DNA of 64,000 nucleotides from Ectopseudomonas mendocina (GTDB lineage: Bacteria > Pseudomonadota > Gammaproteobacteria > Pseudomonadales > Pseudomonadaceae), in NCBI RefSeq assembly GCF_016008875.1, contig NZ_JADTQG010000006.1:186001-250000 (forward strand), written 5' to 3'. The notes under the pieces were generated by a model. It worked only from the letters and a program-made list of their open reading frames with translations, had not been told where the DNA came from and did no database searches. The position numbers and the translations under genes are program-made. Within the stretch, counting starts at the first letter, position 1. The number at the start of each line of letters is the position of its first letter. Of this stretch, positions 1 to 9,480 are shown in pieces.

Positions 1-687
1 GTGCAGGCATGCGACTTCGTGCTGGTTGGCGGGATGACCGGCACCGGCAAGACCGAGGTCCTCGGTCAGCTCGACAATGCCGTGGATCTGGAGGCTCACG
101 CCAATCATCGCGGCTCCAGTTTCGGCAAGCGCGCCAGTGGCCAGCCGGCCCAGATCGACTTCGAAAACGCGCTGGCCATCGATTTTCTCAAGCGCCGCGC
201 CGCGGGCCAGCAGCAATTCGTCCTGGAAGACGAGGCGCGTCTGATCGGTCGCTGCTCGCTGCCACTGCCGTTGCACCAGGCGATGCAGCACCACCCGCTG
301 GTGTGGCTGGAAGACAGCGTGGCCAATCGTGTGGAGCGCATTCTGCAGGCCTACGTGATCGAGCTGTGCGCCGAGTTCGTCGCGGCTCTGGGCGAGGAAG
401 AGGGCTTCGTGGCATTCGCCGCGCGCCTGCGCGAGAGCCTGGGCAACATCACCCGCCGCCTGGGCGGCGAGCGTTACCAACGGCTGGCCGCGATCATGGA
501 CCAGGCGCTGCAGGAGCAACAGGTCAACGGGCAGGTGGATACCCATCGTGGCTGGATCGAAGCCTTGCTGGTGGAGTACTACGATCCCATGTACGTGTTC
601 CAGCGCGAGAGCAAATCCGGACGCATCGAATTCGCCGGCGAGCAGCAGGCTGTGGTGGAATACCTGCGCAAGCGAAACGGCGGGTGA
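1..687 (+). CDS. mnmH: tRNA 2-selenouridine synthase, 3' part
   Basis: C-terminal 228 residues of the enzyme that replaces sulfur by selenium (through a geranylated intermediate) on the wobble 2-thiouridine of tRNAs. The visible part starts with a P-loop (GMTGTGKTE, about residues 11-19 of the visible part), followed by the family-typical [20 protein letters not shown] and [12 protein letters not shown] segments and an EYYDPMY motif near the end. The usual protein is about 370 residues, so the N-terminal rhodanese domain with its catalytic cysteine lies before the window. The GTG at base 1 is an internal codon, not a start. Identification is by motif recognition and is firm. Confidence 0.9.
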   Translation: MQACDFVLVGGMTGTGKTEVLGQLDNAVDLEAHANHRGSSFGKRASGQPAQIDFENALAIDFLKRRAAGQQQFVLEDEARLIGRCSLPLPLHQAMQHHPLVWLEDSVANRVERILQAYVIELCAEFVAALGEEEGFVAFAARLRESLGNITRRLGGERYQRLAAIMDQALQEQQVNGQVDTHRGWIEALLVEYYDPMYVFQRESKSGRIEFAGEQQAVVEYLRKRNGG

Positions 688-764
688 GTCGGGCACTTTC
701 GCCCTGCCGTAGCGTCATAGACTGGGCCAACCCGAAGTCCCTATCCATCCGAGGAGTGTGGTCG

Positions 765-1043
765 ATGAAACACTGGATCTGTTTGCCGCTGCTTGCGGTG
801 GCGCTTACCGGCTGCGCCGGCAAGACCGTTTACCGCGAGACCTGTGCCAATCAGCTGGATGCCGCCTGGAAAGAGCTGAGCATCGCCGAGGCCGAAGGCT
901 TCGCCGGTACCGTCAGTTATTCCAAGGCCTTCTCGCTGCTGACCGCTGCCAAGACCCAGCAGCAGTTCGAAGCCTACGAAGGCTGCGTCAGCAAGGCCGA
1001 GCGCGCACGCTTCTACATCCGCGAATCGCGAGCGGGGCGTTGA
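765..1043 (+). CDS. small outer-membrane-type lipoprotein, unknown function
   Basis: A 92-residue protein with a short basic N-terminus (MKHW), a hydrophobic stretch and a lipobox LTGC placing the lipidated cysteine near residue 18. The residue after the cysteine is Ala, so no inner-membrane retention signal is seen. The mature part is helical, with two further cysteines (TCANQ and EGCVSK) that could form a disulfide. GAGGAG at 751-756 precedes the ATG at 765 by 8 bases. The stop overlaps the ATG of the next gene (TGATG), so the two are probably translated together. No function is assigned. Confidence 0.75.
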   Translation: MKHWICLPLLAVALTGCAGKTVYRETCANQLDAAWKELSIAEAEGFAGTVSYSKAFSLLTAAKTQQQFEAYEGCVSKAERARFYIRESRAGR

Positions 1044-1648
1044 TGCAGCTTGATTTCACCGAGCTGAGTCCGCTCGAGGCCTATCGCTGGCTGGCTTCCA
1101 GTGTCACCCCGCGGCCCATCGCCTGGGTCTCGACCCGTTCGCCCGAAGGCATCGCCAACCTGGCGCCGTTCAGCTTCTTCCAGGTGATCAGTGACAGCCC
1201 GCCGACCGTGCTGGTCAACGTCAACACCCGTGACGATGGCAGCCTCAAGGACACTCTGCGCAATGCCCAGGCCAGCGGCGAGCTGGCGATTCAGCTGGTC
1301 AGTTTCGCTCAGGCCGAGGCGATGAATGCCAGCGCCGCGATCCTGCCACATGAGGTCAGCGAGTTCAGCCACTGCGCCATCGCCAGCCAGCCGTGCGAGC
1401 GCATCGACGTGCCGCGTGTCGCCGGTGCACCGGTAACTTTCGAATGCCGTGTGGCGCAGATCCAGCCCTATCCGGCGCAGCAGCCCAACTGCCACCTGAT
1501 CTTCGCCGAAGTGTTGCTGGCGCATATCGATGACGAGGTGCTCAACCAGCAGGGGCGTCTCGATCCGCTCAAGCTCGACCTGATCGGGCGCCTGGGTGGC
1601 AGCGCTTATTGCCGCACACGGGACCTGTTCCAGATGCAACGCCCCTGA
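1043..1648 (+). CDS. flavin reductase-like FMN-binding protein
   Basis: A 201-residue member of the flavin reductase-like domain family (split-barrel FMN-binding proteins). The N-terminal block SVTPRPIAWVSTRSPEG and NLAPFSFFQVISDSPP are the classic flavin-contact segments, and the C-terminal LIGRLGGSAYCRTRDLF is typical of the subgroup. Such proteins reduce free flavin or act as FMN oxidoreductases; the substrate cannot be told from sequence. The start ATG overlaps the stop of the lipoprotein gene. No partner monooxygenase is nearby. Confidence 0.85.
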   Translation: MQLDFTELSPLEAYRWLASSVTPRPIAWVSTRSPEGIANLAPFSFFQVISDSPPTVLVNVNTRDDGSLKDTLRNAQASGELAIQLVSFAQAEAMNASAAILPHEVSEFSHCAIASQPCERIDVPRVAGAPVTFECRVAQIQPYPAQQPNCHLIFAEVLLAHIDDEVLNQQGRLDPLKLDLIGRLGGSAYCRTRDLFQMQRP

Positions 1649-1774
1649 TCCCGTTCTGAAAACGACGTCCAGTTAGCTTTCCCGGCCATCTCGCTGGCTG
1701 ATGGCTTGTCGCCAGCAGCCTTGCACTCCTATGTTCCAGAATTAGCGGCTGGCTGCGGTAGGCAGGGGGATGTC

Positions 1775-3742
1775 ATGGGTGGCTCATTGGGCAAGCGCTT
1801 GGCCAGTCTGAGTACGGCCAGCAAGTTGATGCTGGGTTTCGCTCTGGTATTGATGCTCACCGCTCTGGTGGCTGCCACCGGATTGCTGGCGCTGCGTGAG
1901 GTCAGTGCCGGCGCCGAATTGCAGCAGCGCATGAGCGCCCTTGGCGAGCAGGTGCTGCGCATGCGCCAGAGCGAACAGGCGTTTGCCCTGAGCGGCGACA
2001 AACAGCATGCCGAGCGCCTGGCGCAGCAGGCCGAGGCGATTTTGCAGGCCGGCCAGGCCCTGCAGGTCGAGCTGGATAGCGACACGGCTGCGATCATGGC
2101 GCAGGTCGAGCCAGCGTTGGCGGATTACCGCAGCGCCTTCGCCCACTACGTCGAACTCACCGACAACATGCAGCTGTCGCTACAGGCCGCCGACTGGCTG
2201 GTGGTCAGCGCCGCCAACAGCCTGGATCTACTGCAGGAAGGACTCTCCGAGGATGGCGTCGACCTGCTCAAGAGCTCCCAGGGCGAGCAGGGCGGCGATT
2301 CGGTGCTGCAGGCCGGCAAGGTCGGCAAGATTCACCAGCTGCTGCTGCAGGCGCTGGACCAGGCGCGCCAGCGCCTGGAGGCCAGCCGGCGCAGCGATGC
2401 CGACGAGCAGAGCGAAATCGCCCAGGCCGGCGAGGCACAGGCACTGGCTGCCGAGCTGCGCGATGCACTGGAGGACCCCGGTTATGCCGCGGTGCTCGGC
2501 GAGGTGGTGGTCAACGTCGATTCCTTCAACGAGCGCCTGCAGGAGTACGCCAGCCAGCTGCAGCAGCAAAAGCAGGTTTACGGACAGCTGGTCGCTCAGG
2601 TCGAGCAGTTGCTACAACAGGTCGAACTGGCCCTGGAAACCCAGCGCCAGAGCATGCAGGCCGAGCGTCAGGCCAGCAGCGGCCTGATCATTGCCGCAGC
2701 GGCCCTGGCCCTACTGTTCGGCCTCGGTGCGGCGATCATGATCAGCCTGGCCATCGTGCGTCCGCTCAAGCGGGTCATCGGCCTGGCCGAAGCCATCGCC
2801 GCTGGCGAGCTCGGGGTACGCATCGAGCAGGATCGCCGCGACGAGATCGGCCAGTTGCTTGCAGCCGTGCAGCGCATGGCCGGCAACCTGCGCGAGATGG
2901 TCGGCCGCCTGCAGGGCGGTGTAGCGCAGATATCCAGCTCGGCCCAGACGCTTTCGGCAACGGCCGAGCAGACGCGCCAGGGCGTCAACGGCCAGAAGCT
3001 GGAGACCGATCAGGTCGCCACCGCAATGAGCGAGATGACCGCCACGGTGCATGAGGTGGCGCGCAACGCCGAAGCGGCCGCCGCCTCCACCGAACAGGCC
3101 GACCAGCGGGTCGGCGCGGGCAGCCAGGTGGTGCGTCAGACCCTGCAACGCATCGAGCAACTGGCCAGGGCGATGGACGCCACCACGCAGAGCATCCAGC
3201 GCCTGAGCCAGGACACCCAGCGTATCGATGCGGTGCTCGATGTGATCAAGAGCGTCGCCGAGCAGACCAACCTGCTGGCGCTCAATGCCGCCATCGAGGC
3301 GGCGCGCGCCGGTGAACATGGGCGCGGTTTCGCGGTGGTCGCCGATGAGGTGCGTGCGCTGGCCAAGCGCACCCAGCAGTCCACGGCGGAAATCGAGTCG
3401 CTGATCGCGGCGCTGCGCGAAGGCAGCCGCCGTGCCGTGACCGACATGGAGCAGAGCGCCAGCCTGGTGAACCTGACGGTTGGTGACGCCAACCAGACCG
3501 AAGGCGCGCTGGTGGCCATTGCCGAGGCAGTGGGCCTGATCTCGGAGATGAACCAGCAGATCGCCGCGGCGGCCGAGCAGCAGACTGCGGTGGCCGAGGA
3601 GATCAACCGCAGCGTCACCTCGATCCGCGACATTGCCGATCAGTCGGCCACGGCGATGGACGAAACCGCCGCGTCGAGCATCCAACTGGCAGAGTTGGGC
3701 CGGGAACTGCACGCCATGGCCGGGCAATTTCGACTGGCATAG
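1775..3742 (+). CDS. methyl-accepting chemotaxis protein with large helical periplasmic domain
   Basis: A 655-residue chemoreceptor. TM1 lies at about residues 16-40 and TM2 at about 304-328, enclosing about 265 residues of almost purely helical, Gln-rich sequence. This size and pattern fit a helical bimodular (HBM) ligand-binding domain, which in characterised pseudomonad receptors senses organic acids or amines; the ligand here is not inferable. A HAMP domain follows, then the signalling domain with its hairpin tip ([19 protein letters not shown], about 495-515). There is no C-terminal CheR-docking pentapeptide. The ATG at 1775 was chosen because GGGGGA lies 5 bases upstream and it gives a short cytoplasmic N-terminus. 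It stands alone, away from chemotaxis genes. Confidence 0.88.
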   Translation: MGGSLGKRLASLSTASKLMLGFALVLMLTALVAATGLLALREVSAGAELQQRMSALGEQVLRMRQSEQAFALSGDKQHAERLAQQAEAILQAGQALQVELDSDTAAIMAQVEPALADYRSAFAHYVELTDNMQLSLQAADWLVVSAANSLDLLQEGLSEDGVDLLKSSQGEQGGDSVLQAGKVGKIHQLLLQALDQARQRLEASRRSDADEQSEIAQAGEAQALAAELRDALEDPGYAAVLGEVVVNVDSFNERLQEYASQLQQQKQVYGQLVAQVEQLLQQVELALETQRQSMQAERQASSGLIIAAAALALLFGLGAAIMISLAIVRPLKRVIGLAEAIAAGELGVRIEQDRRDEIGQLLAAVQRMAGNLREMVGRLQGGVAQISSSAQTLSATAEQTRQGVNGQKLETDQVATAMSEMTATVHEVARNAEAAAASTEQADQRVGAGSQVVRQTLQRIEQLARAMDATTQSIQRLSQDTQRIDAVLDVIKSVAEQTNLLALNAAIEAARAGEHGRGFAVVADEVRALAKRTQQSTAEIESLIAALREGSRRAVTDMEQSASLVNLTVGDANQTEGALVAIAEAVGLISEMNQQIAAAAEQQTAVAEEINRSVTSIRDIADQSATAMDETAASSIQLAELGRELHAMAGQFRLA

Positions 3743-3837
3743 CGGTTGGCCTCACAGTTTCGTGAGTAAAAATTTCATGACGCTATGCCGCATGCCGGCA
3801 CGCCAGTAGCATCGACGTTCTGCATAAGGAGCGAACG

Positions 3838-4755
3838 ATGCGAAGCAAACTCGACGCCTGTCTCGACTCGGTCAATCAGGTGCTGCTGGGAAAAGAGGCG
3901 CAGGTGCGTCTGGCGCTGACCTGCCTGCTGGCTCGCGGTCATCTGCTGATCGAAGACTTGCCTGGCATGGGCAAGACCACCTTGAGCCATGCCCTGGCGC
4001 GCGTGCTGGGACTGAGCTTCCAGCGTATCCAGTTCACCTCCGACCTCTTGCCTGGCGATATCCTCGGCACCTCGGTGTTCGACAAGGACAGTGGCCAGTT
4101 CGTCTTTCATCCCGGGCCGATCTTCGCCGAGCTGGTGTTGGCCGACGAGATCAACCGCGCTACCCCGAAAAGTCAGAGCGCGTTGCTCGAAGCCATGGAA
4201 GAAGGCCAGGTGACCATCGAGGGCGCGACCCGGCCGCTGCCCGAGCCGTTCTTCGTCATTGCCACGCAGAACCCGGTCAGCAGCGGCGGCACCTTCGCCT
4301 TGCCTGAATCCCAGCTCGACCGCTTTCTCATGCGCCTGTCGCTGGGCTATCCGGCCCAGGCCGCAGAGCGGGCCTTGCTGCTGGGCGACGCCCGGCGCGA
4401 CCTGCTGCCGCGCATCGAGCCGATTCTCGACCATGCCGAGCTGGCACGTTTGCAGGCGGAGGTGCCCAAGGTGCGGGCCAGCGATGCGTTGGTCGACTAC
4501 GTGCTGCGTCTGGTCGAGGCGACGCGCAGCCAGCCGCAGTTCGCCTGGGGCCTGTCGCCGCGCGCCAGCCTGGCGCTGTTGGCTGCGGCAAGGGCCTGGG
4601 CACTGCTGGCCGAACGTGATTACGTTATTCCCGAGGATGTGCAGGCGGTGTTGCCTTCGGTGGTCGGCCATCGCCTGCGCGAGCGCGCCGATCCCACCGG
4701 CCATGGCGGTGGCGCTCTGGTGCAATGGCTGTTGCGCGAAGTACCGGCACTCTGA
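3838..4755 (+). CDS. MoxR-family AAA+ ATPase
   Basis: A 305-residue AAA+ ATPase of the MoxR family, thought to act as a chaperone that assembles or activates partner complexes. Walker A is PGMGKTT (residues 42-48), Walker B is VLADE around residues 100-104, followed by INRATPKSQSALLEAMEE and the sensor region ATQNP, all MoxR hallmarks. AAGGAG at 3826-3831 gives an ideal start. It is first in an operon with a DUF58 protein (TGATG overlap) and the transglutaminase TgpA (ATGA overlap). This trio is the usual MoxR/DUF58/TGM context, so the ATPase probably serves that envelope system. Confidence 0.9.
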   Translation: MRSKLDACLDSVNQVLLGKEAQVRLALTCLLARGHLLIEDLPGMGKTTLSHALARVLGLSFQRIQFTSDLLPGDILGTSVFDKDSGQFVFHPGPIFAELVLADEINRATPKSQSALLEAMEEGQVTIEGATRPLPEPFFVIATQNPVSSGGTFALPESQLDRFLMRLSLGYPAQAAERALLLGDARRDLLPRIEPILDHAELARLQAEVPKVRASDALVDYVLRLVEATRSQPQFAWGLSPRASLALLAAARAWALLAERDYVIPEDVQAVLPSVVGHRLRERADPTGHGGGALVQWLLREVPAL

Positions 4756-5711
4756 TGCGCGCAGCGCTGAAACCGCTCTGGCGGCGCTGGCTGGCCAGGC
4801 GCATTCCGCCGGCAGCCAGCGTGCGCCTGAATCAGCGGCGCATCTTCATTCTGCCCAGCCGGATGGGCGGCGCGTTCGCCGTGGTGCTGCTGTTGATGCT
4901 GCTGGTGGGCATCAATTACCAGAACAGCCTGGCCTATGGCCTGACCTTCCTGTTGATGTCGGTCTTCGTCGTCACCATCCTGCATACCTATCGCAACCTG
5001 GCCGGGCTGGTGCTCAAGGCAGGCGGTGGCGGGGCGGTGTTCGTCGGCGAGCAGGCGCGTTTTCGCGTGCGCCTGGAAAGTCGCGCGCGCCAGCACCAGG
5101 CCATCGCCCTCGGTTGGCCGCCTGCGGAGCTGGTGGTGCGCGATGTGCCGCGTGAAGGACAGACCGAAGTGGATCTGAATCTTGCCGCTACGCGGCGTGG
5201 CTGGCTGCGCCCCGAGCGTCTGCGGGTGGAAAGTCGCTTCCCCCTGGGGCTGCTGGTGGCCTGGAGCTGGGTCGATCTGGACCAGGCGGTGCTGGTCTAC
5301 CCGCGGCCGCTGGAAGGCGACCTGCCGCTGTCAGCGGGCCTGGGTGATGAGGAGCAGGAAGAGGGCATGCGTGCCCGTGGCCAGGGCGCCGACGATTTCC
5401 AGGGCCTGCGCGAATATCAGCCGGGTGACTCGAAGCGGCGTCTGGACTGGAAGGCCTATTCGCGTGGCCAGGGCCTGCTGGTCAAGGATTTCGCCATGCT
5501 CAGCGGGCGTGACCTGTGGCTGGACTATGACAGCCTGGCTGGCGACAGCGAAATGCGCCTGTCGCTGCTCTGTCACTGGGTGCTGCAGTTTTCCGAGCGG
5601 CAGCAGGCATTCGGCCTGCAACTGCCGGGGCAGGTGATCGCCCCGGATTACGGCGACGGCCATCGCGACGCCTGTCTGCGTGCCCTGGCGCTGTTCGGAG
5701 CGCGGCCATGA
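4755..5711 (+). CDS. DUF58 domain membrane protein
   Basis: A 318-residue protein with a basic N-terminus, two close transmembrane segments (about residues 35-75) and a C-terminal cytoplasmic DUF58 domain. The signature GADDFQGLREYQPGDSKRR, followed by DWKAYSR, lies at about 210-240. DUF58 proteins resemble von Willebrand factor A folds and are constant partners of MoxR ATPases. The start used is the ATG at 4755, sharing bases with the stop of the MoxR gene; an in-frame start 30 bases earlier would overlap that gene more and has no better ribosome site. The end overlaps tgpA by four bases. Confidence 0.88.
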   Translation: MRAALKPLWRRWLARRIPPAASVRLNQRRIFILPSRMGGAFAVVLLLMLLVGINYQNSLAYGLTFLLMSVFVVTILHTYRNLAGLVLKAGGGGAVFVGEQARFRVRLESRARQHQAIALGWPPAELVVRDVPREGQTEVDLNLAATRRGWLRPERLRVESRFPLGLLVAWSWVDLDQAVLVYPRPLEGDLPLSAGLGDEEQEEGMRARGQGADDFQGLREYQPGDSKRRLDWKAYSRGQGLLVKDFAMLSGRDLWLDYDSLAGDSEMRLSLLCHWVLQFSERQQAFGLQLPGQVIAPDYGDGHRDACLRALALFGARP

Positions 5712-7693
5712 GCAACTTGCCGGGTATCCCGCGGGTCGCCCTGATCTGGTTGCTGGTGGCACAGGTGCTGGTGATCGTGCCGCACCTGGTGCACCTACCG
5801 CCGTGGATGGTCGCGCTGTGGCTCGGCGCTGCCGGTTGGCGCGTGCAGATCTTCCGCATGCGTGCGCGCTACCCCAGAGGCTGGGCCAAGGGCGGCCTGG
5901 TGCTGCTGGTGTTGGCCGGTATCCTGCTGTCGCGTGGCACCTTGGTGGGGCTGGATGCGGCAGCGGTGCTACTGATCGCCACCTTCACCCTCAAATTGCT
6001 GGAGATGCGCACGCGGCGTGACGCGCTGGTGGTGATCTTCCTCGGCTTCTTCTGCGTGGTGACCGCTTACCTGTTCGAGGACGGCATTCTGGCCGCGCTC
6101 TACAGCCTGTTGCCGGTCACGGCACTGCTGGCCGCACTGGTCGGCCTGCAGCACAGTGGTTTTGCCGAGCGCCCCTGGCCGACCCTGCGCCTGGCCGGCA
6201 GCCTGATGCTGCAGGCGATACCGCTGATGGTGCTGCTGTTCGTGTTCTTTCCACGCATGGGGCCGCTGTGGTCACTGCCGCTGCCCAACGACAAGGGCGT
6301 CACCGGGCTTTCGGATAGTATGGAGCCGGCCGATATCGCTGAACTCAGCCGTTCCTCGGCGTTGGCCTTTCGTGCCAGTTTCGAGGGCGAAGTGCCGCCG
6401 CGCGTACAGCTGTATTGGCGCGCTTTGACGCTGGAGCGCTTCGATGGCCGGCGCTGGTCGCAGTCCAATTACGCCGATGTGCCGGTCGCGCCGCAGTGGA
6501 GCAAGGCCGGAGAGCCGCTCGATTACAGCATTATCATGCAGCCCAGTGGCAAGCGCTGGCTGTTCGCCCTGGACGTTGGCGAGATGGCGCAGCAAAGCGG
6601 GCGCATGATGAGCGACTTCCGGTGGCAGCGCTTGCGCCCGGTGGATCGGCCTCTGTTGTACCAGGTGCGTTCCTGGCCGCAGGCCGTGCGTGAGGCGCAG
6701 GCCGAGCCGCCTGGCGTGCGTCAGGCGCTGCAGTTGCCCGAGCAGGGTGATCCGCGCAGCCGTGCCTGGGCCGCCGAGTTGAAGGCGCAGTACCCGCAGG
6801 GCGACGCGCTGGTGGCGGCCGTGCTGCAGCATTTCAACCGCGAACCCTACGTCTATACCTTGCGTCCGCAGCCGCTGGGGCGTGACAGCATCGACGAGTT
6901 CCTGTTCGACACCCGGCGTGGCTTCTGCGCGCACTATGCCGGCGCCATGACCTTCGTGCTGCGCGCGGCGGGCATTCCAGCGCGAGTGGTCACCGGTTAC
7001 CAGGGCGGCGAGTTCAACCCCAACGGCAACTACCTCCAGGTGCGCCAGTTCGACGCCCATGCCTGGGTCGAGTACTGGCTGCCCGGGGAGGGCTGGCGCA
7101 GCGTCGACCCCACTTTCCAGGTCGCCCCAGAGCGTATCGAGCAGGGCCTGGAAGAGGCCCTGGCCGAAGAGGATGGCTTTCTCGATGACCAGCCGTTCTC
7201 GCCTTTGCGCTATCGCGAGATGGCCTGGCTCAACCAGCTGCGCATGAGTTGGGAGAATCTCAATTATGGCTGGCAGCGTTGGGTGCTGGGCTATCAGGGC
7301 GAGCAGCAATTGAAGCTGCTGCAGAACTGGTTCGGCAGCCTTGACTGGCAACGTCTCGCCCTGGCGCTGGTGGGCACGGGCGGATTATTACTCGGGCTGT
7401 TGGCCTTGTGGTTACTCAAGCCCTGGCAGCAGCGCGCCGACCCGCAGCGTCAGGTGTTCCGCAAGTTCGAGCGCTTGCTGGCGCGTCATGGTGTGCAGCG
7501 AACTGCGGGCGAGGGTGCGCGCTCTTTCGCGTTGCGTGCTGCGCAGCAGATGCCTGAGCAAGCGGCGCACATCGAGGCATTCGCGCGTTGCTTCGAGCAG
7601 CAGCGTTACGGCGGCGAGCCGGTTTCGCGGGCGGCCCTGCAACGGGCATTGAGCGATTTGCGCCGGGCATTGCCCTGGCGCCTGTCGCGTTAG
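5708..7693 (+). CDS. tgpA: transglutaminase-like membrane protein TgpA
   Basis: A 661-residue inner-membrane protein with about five to six N-terminal transmembrane segments (DUF3488 region), a periplasmic transglutaminase-like domain, and a last transmembrane segment at about 553-575 before a cytoplasmic tail. The catalytic triad is readable: Cys407 in RRGFCAHYA, His451 in FDAHAWVEYW and Asp467 in SVDPTF. Length and triad positions agree with P. aeruginosa TgpA, a protein reported as essential there. It is last in the MoxR-DUF58-TgpA operon with a four-base overlap. The physiological substrate of the family is not known. Confidence 0.92.
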   Translation: MSNLPGIPRVALIWLLVAQVLVIVPHLVHLPPWMVALWLGAAGWRVQIFRMRARYPRGWAKGGLVLLVLAGILLSRGTLVGLDAAAVLLIATFTLKLLEMRTRRDALVVIFLGFFCVVTAYLFEDGILAALYSLLPVTALLAALVGLQHSGFAERPWPTLRLAGSLMLQAIPLMVLLFVFFPRMGPLWSLPLPNDKGVTGLSDSMEPADIAELSRSSALAFRASFEGEVPPRVQLYWRALTLERFDGRRWSQSNYADVPVAPQWSKAGEPLDYSIIMQPSGKRWLFALDVGEMAQQSGRMMSDFRWQRLRPVDRPLLYQVRSWPQAVREAQAEPPGVRQALQLPEQGDPRSRAWAAELKAQYPQGDALVAAVLQHFNREPYVYTLRPQPLGRDSIDEFLFDTRRGFCAHYAGAMTFVLRAAGIPARVVTGYQGGEFNPNGNYLQVRQFDAHAWVEYWLPGEGWRSVDPTFQVAPERIEQGLEEALAEEDGFLDDQPFSPLRYREMAWLNQLRMSWENLNYGWQRWVLGYQGEQQLKLLQNWFGSLDWQRLALALVGTGGLLLGLLALWLLKPWQQRADPQRQVFRKFERLLARHGVQRTAGEGARSFALRAAQQMPEQAAHIEAFARCFEQQRYGGEPVSRAALQRALSDLRRALPWRLSR

Positions 7694-7764
7694 CGACCAT
7701 TGGTCACTTGCGTCAGGGCATGGCCAGGCTGTTAGCTGCGGCCATCGTCATCGGAGGAACGAGC

Positions 7765-8529
7765 ATGAGCGATTTCATCGAGCATTGTCTGGGCCGCGTT
7801 CTGGCTCTGCAGATGCGCCTGTATGCCTGTCAGGCGCGGCTGGCTGACTGCACCGACCCGGAGGCGCTGCACGATCTGCGTATCGCCCTGCGCCAACTGC
7901 GCAGCCTGTTACGTCCGCTGCGCGGTCTGCCGGCGGTGGATGTCTTGGAGCAGGGCGCAGCGGTGTTGGGACGCCTCAGCGGGCCGCTGCGTGATCGCGA
8001 GGTGCTGGTGGCCGAGCTGGAGCGCCTCGGGCTGGCGCATCTGGTTCCGGCCGATGAGGCGCAGCGTGCCGCCGGCTATGCCGCGATCGCTCGCAGTGGT
8101 GAGCTTGCGGATCTGATGCTGCTGCTCGACAGCTGGCCGAGCAACTGGCGCGACGCCGCCAGACAAGGACAATTGAACGACCTAAAAAAACGCATCCGGC
8201 GTCGTTTGCGCCGTCAACAAAGGCAACTGGCTCGTGCATTGCGCGATCCTGCCCATGACCGCCATCGCCTGCGCCTGCTGATCAAGCGCGTGCGTTACGG
8301 CGCTGAAACCTACCCTGCGCAGAGCCGTTTGGACAAGGCCGCACGGCAGCGGCTCAAGCACGCGCAAAGCGCCTTGGGAAACTGGCACGATCATGTGCAA
8401 TGGCTGGCGCAGGCCGAAGCGTCGCCTTCTCTACAGCCTTGTCTGGACGCCTGGCAGCGCGCCGAGCAAGAGGCTGAACGCCGAGCTGACGAGGTGTTGC
8501 TGGCACTGTATGGCGACTTCCCGGGATAA
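7765..8529 (+). CDS. CHAD domain protein
   Basis: A 254-residue protein that is essentially one CHAD domain: conserved histidine- and arginine-rich helices such as ALHDLRIALRQLRSLLRPL near residues 33-52 and RHRLRLLIKRVRY-type sequence in the second half (DRHRLRLLIKRVRYGAE). CHAD domains bind inorganic polyphosphate through their basic face. No CYTH domain is fused, so it is a stand-alone CHAD protein. GGAGG at 7753-7757 selects the ATG at 7765. It follows tgpA by 71 bases on the same strand and may be read through from that operon. Confidence 0.82.
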   Translation: MSDFIEHCLGRVLALQMRLYACQARLADCTDPEALHDLRIALRQLRSLLRPLRGLPAVDVLEQGAAVLGRLSGPLRDREVLVAELERLGLAHLVPADEAQRAAGYAAIARSGELADLMLLLDSWPSNWRDAARQGQLNDLKKRIRRRLRRQQRQLARALRDPAHDRHRLRLLIKRVRYGAETYPAQSRLDKAARQRLKHAQSALGNWHDHVQWLAQAEASPSLQPCLDAWQRAEQEAERRADEVLLALYGDFPG

Positions 8530-8635
8530 GACGACATTCTCGCCGGCAATATGACCGTTTAGGCACTTCTCCAGGGTATCGTTGCGCTGTGCCCATACCC
8601 TAAGATCGTCGCCATCGATGAATCTTGAGGTGCGT

Positions 8636-9433
8636 ATGGTCTTTTCCGAGATGCTCGACGCGGTGCGTCGCGATGCCAATGCCGTGACGATTCCGGCCGA
8701 ATGGGGGCAGGGGCGTGCCAGCTTCGGTGGTCTGGTAGCCGCGCTTGCTTTCGAGGCGATGCGCGCCCAGGTGCCGCAGGGGCGGCCGGTGCGCTCGCTG
8801 GCCATCACCTTCGTCGGCCCGGTGGCGCCGGATGTACCGGTGAGCTTTCAGGCCGAGGTGCTGCGCGAAGGCAAGGCAGTCAGCCAGATGCTCCTGCGCG
8901 CGGTCCAGGATGGCCAGGTGGTGACGGTGGTGCAGGGCAGTTTCGGCGCGTCTCGCCAGTCGGTGATCGCCGTGGAAGCTCTTGCCGCACCGCAGGTTCC
9001 GCCGGTCGAGCAATGCCAGGAACTGCCCTACGTCCGCAACGTCACCCCCGAGTTCACTCGCTTTCTGGCCATGCGCTGGGGCATCGGCGGCATGCCGTTC
9101 ACCAACAATCCTTCGCGGCAGATGGGCGGCTGGGTGCGCTTGCGCGGCGAGGGAGAACCGCAGGCGCTCAGCGAAGCGCATCTGCTGGCGCTGGTCGATG
9201 CCTGGCCGCCAGCGGTGCTGGCGCATTTGAAAAGTCCGGCGCCGGGCAGTTCGCTGACCTGGACCATCGAGTTCGTCCAGCCACTGCGCAGCCTCAGCAC
9301 CGAAGATTGGTGCCTGTATCGCGCGGACATCGAGTACGCCCGCGATGGCTACGGTCATGTGGCCGCGGCGATGTGGAGCCCGGCAGGCGAGTTGATTGCC
9401 CTGAGCCGGCAGACCGTAACGGTATTCGGCTGA
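8636..9433 (+). CDS. acyl-CoA thioesterase family protein (TesB-like double hot dog)
   Basis: A 265-residue protein with the features of the TesB-like acyl-CoA thioesterase group: an N-terminal hot-dog half with WGQGRASFGGLVAALAFEAM and SLAITFVGPV, and a C-terminal half with MGGWVRLRGE and SLTWTIEFVQPL. It would hydrolyse acyl-CoA to free fatty acid and CoA; chain-length preference is not inferable. The ATG at 8636 has TTGAGG seven bases upstream; an in-frame ATG at 8618 would place that ribosome site inside the gene, so I prefer the later one. It converges on the Mpo1-like gene. Confidence 0.78.
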   Translation: MVFSEMLDAVRRDANAVTIPAEWGQGRASFGGLVAALAFEAMRAQVPQGRPVRSLAITFVGPVAPDVPVSFQAEVLREGKAVSQMLLRAVQDGQVVTVVQGSFGASRQSVIAVEALAAPQVPPVEQCQELPYVRNVTPEFTRFLAMRWGIGGMPFTNNPSRQMGGWVRLRGEGEPQALSEAHLLALVDAWPPAVLAHLKSPAPGSSLTWTIEFVQPLRSLSTEDWCLYRADIEYARDGYGHVAAAMWSPAGELIALSRQTVTVFG

Positions 9434-9480
9434 GTCGCCAGGCAGTCGGTGGGCGCCCAGCAAGTTTGTGGCTCCGCTGG

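Noticed and set aside
3751..3770. Terminator after the first chemoreceptor gene
   Set aside because: Only a five-base stem (CTCAC/GTGAG) followed by TAAAAATTT, not a proper T-run.
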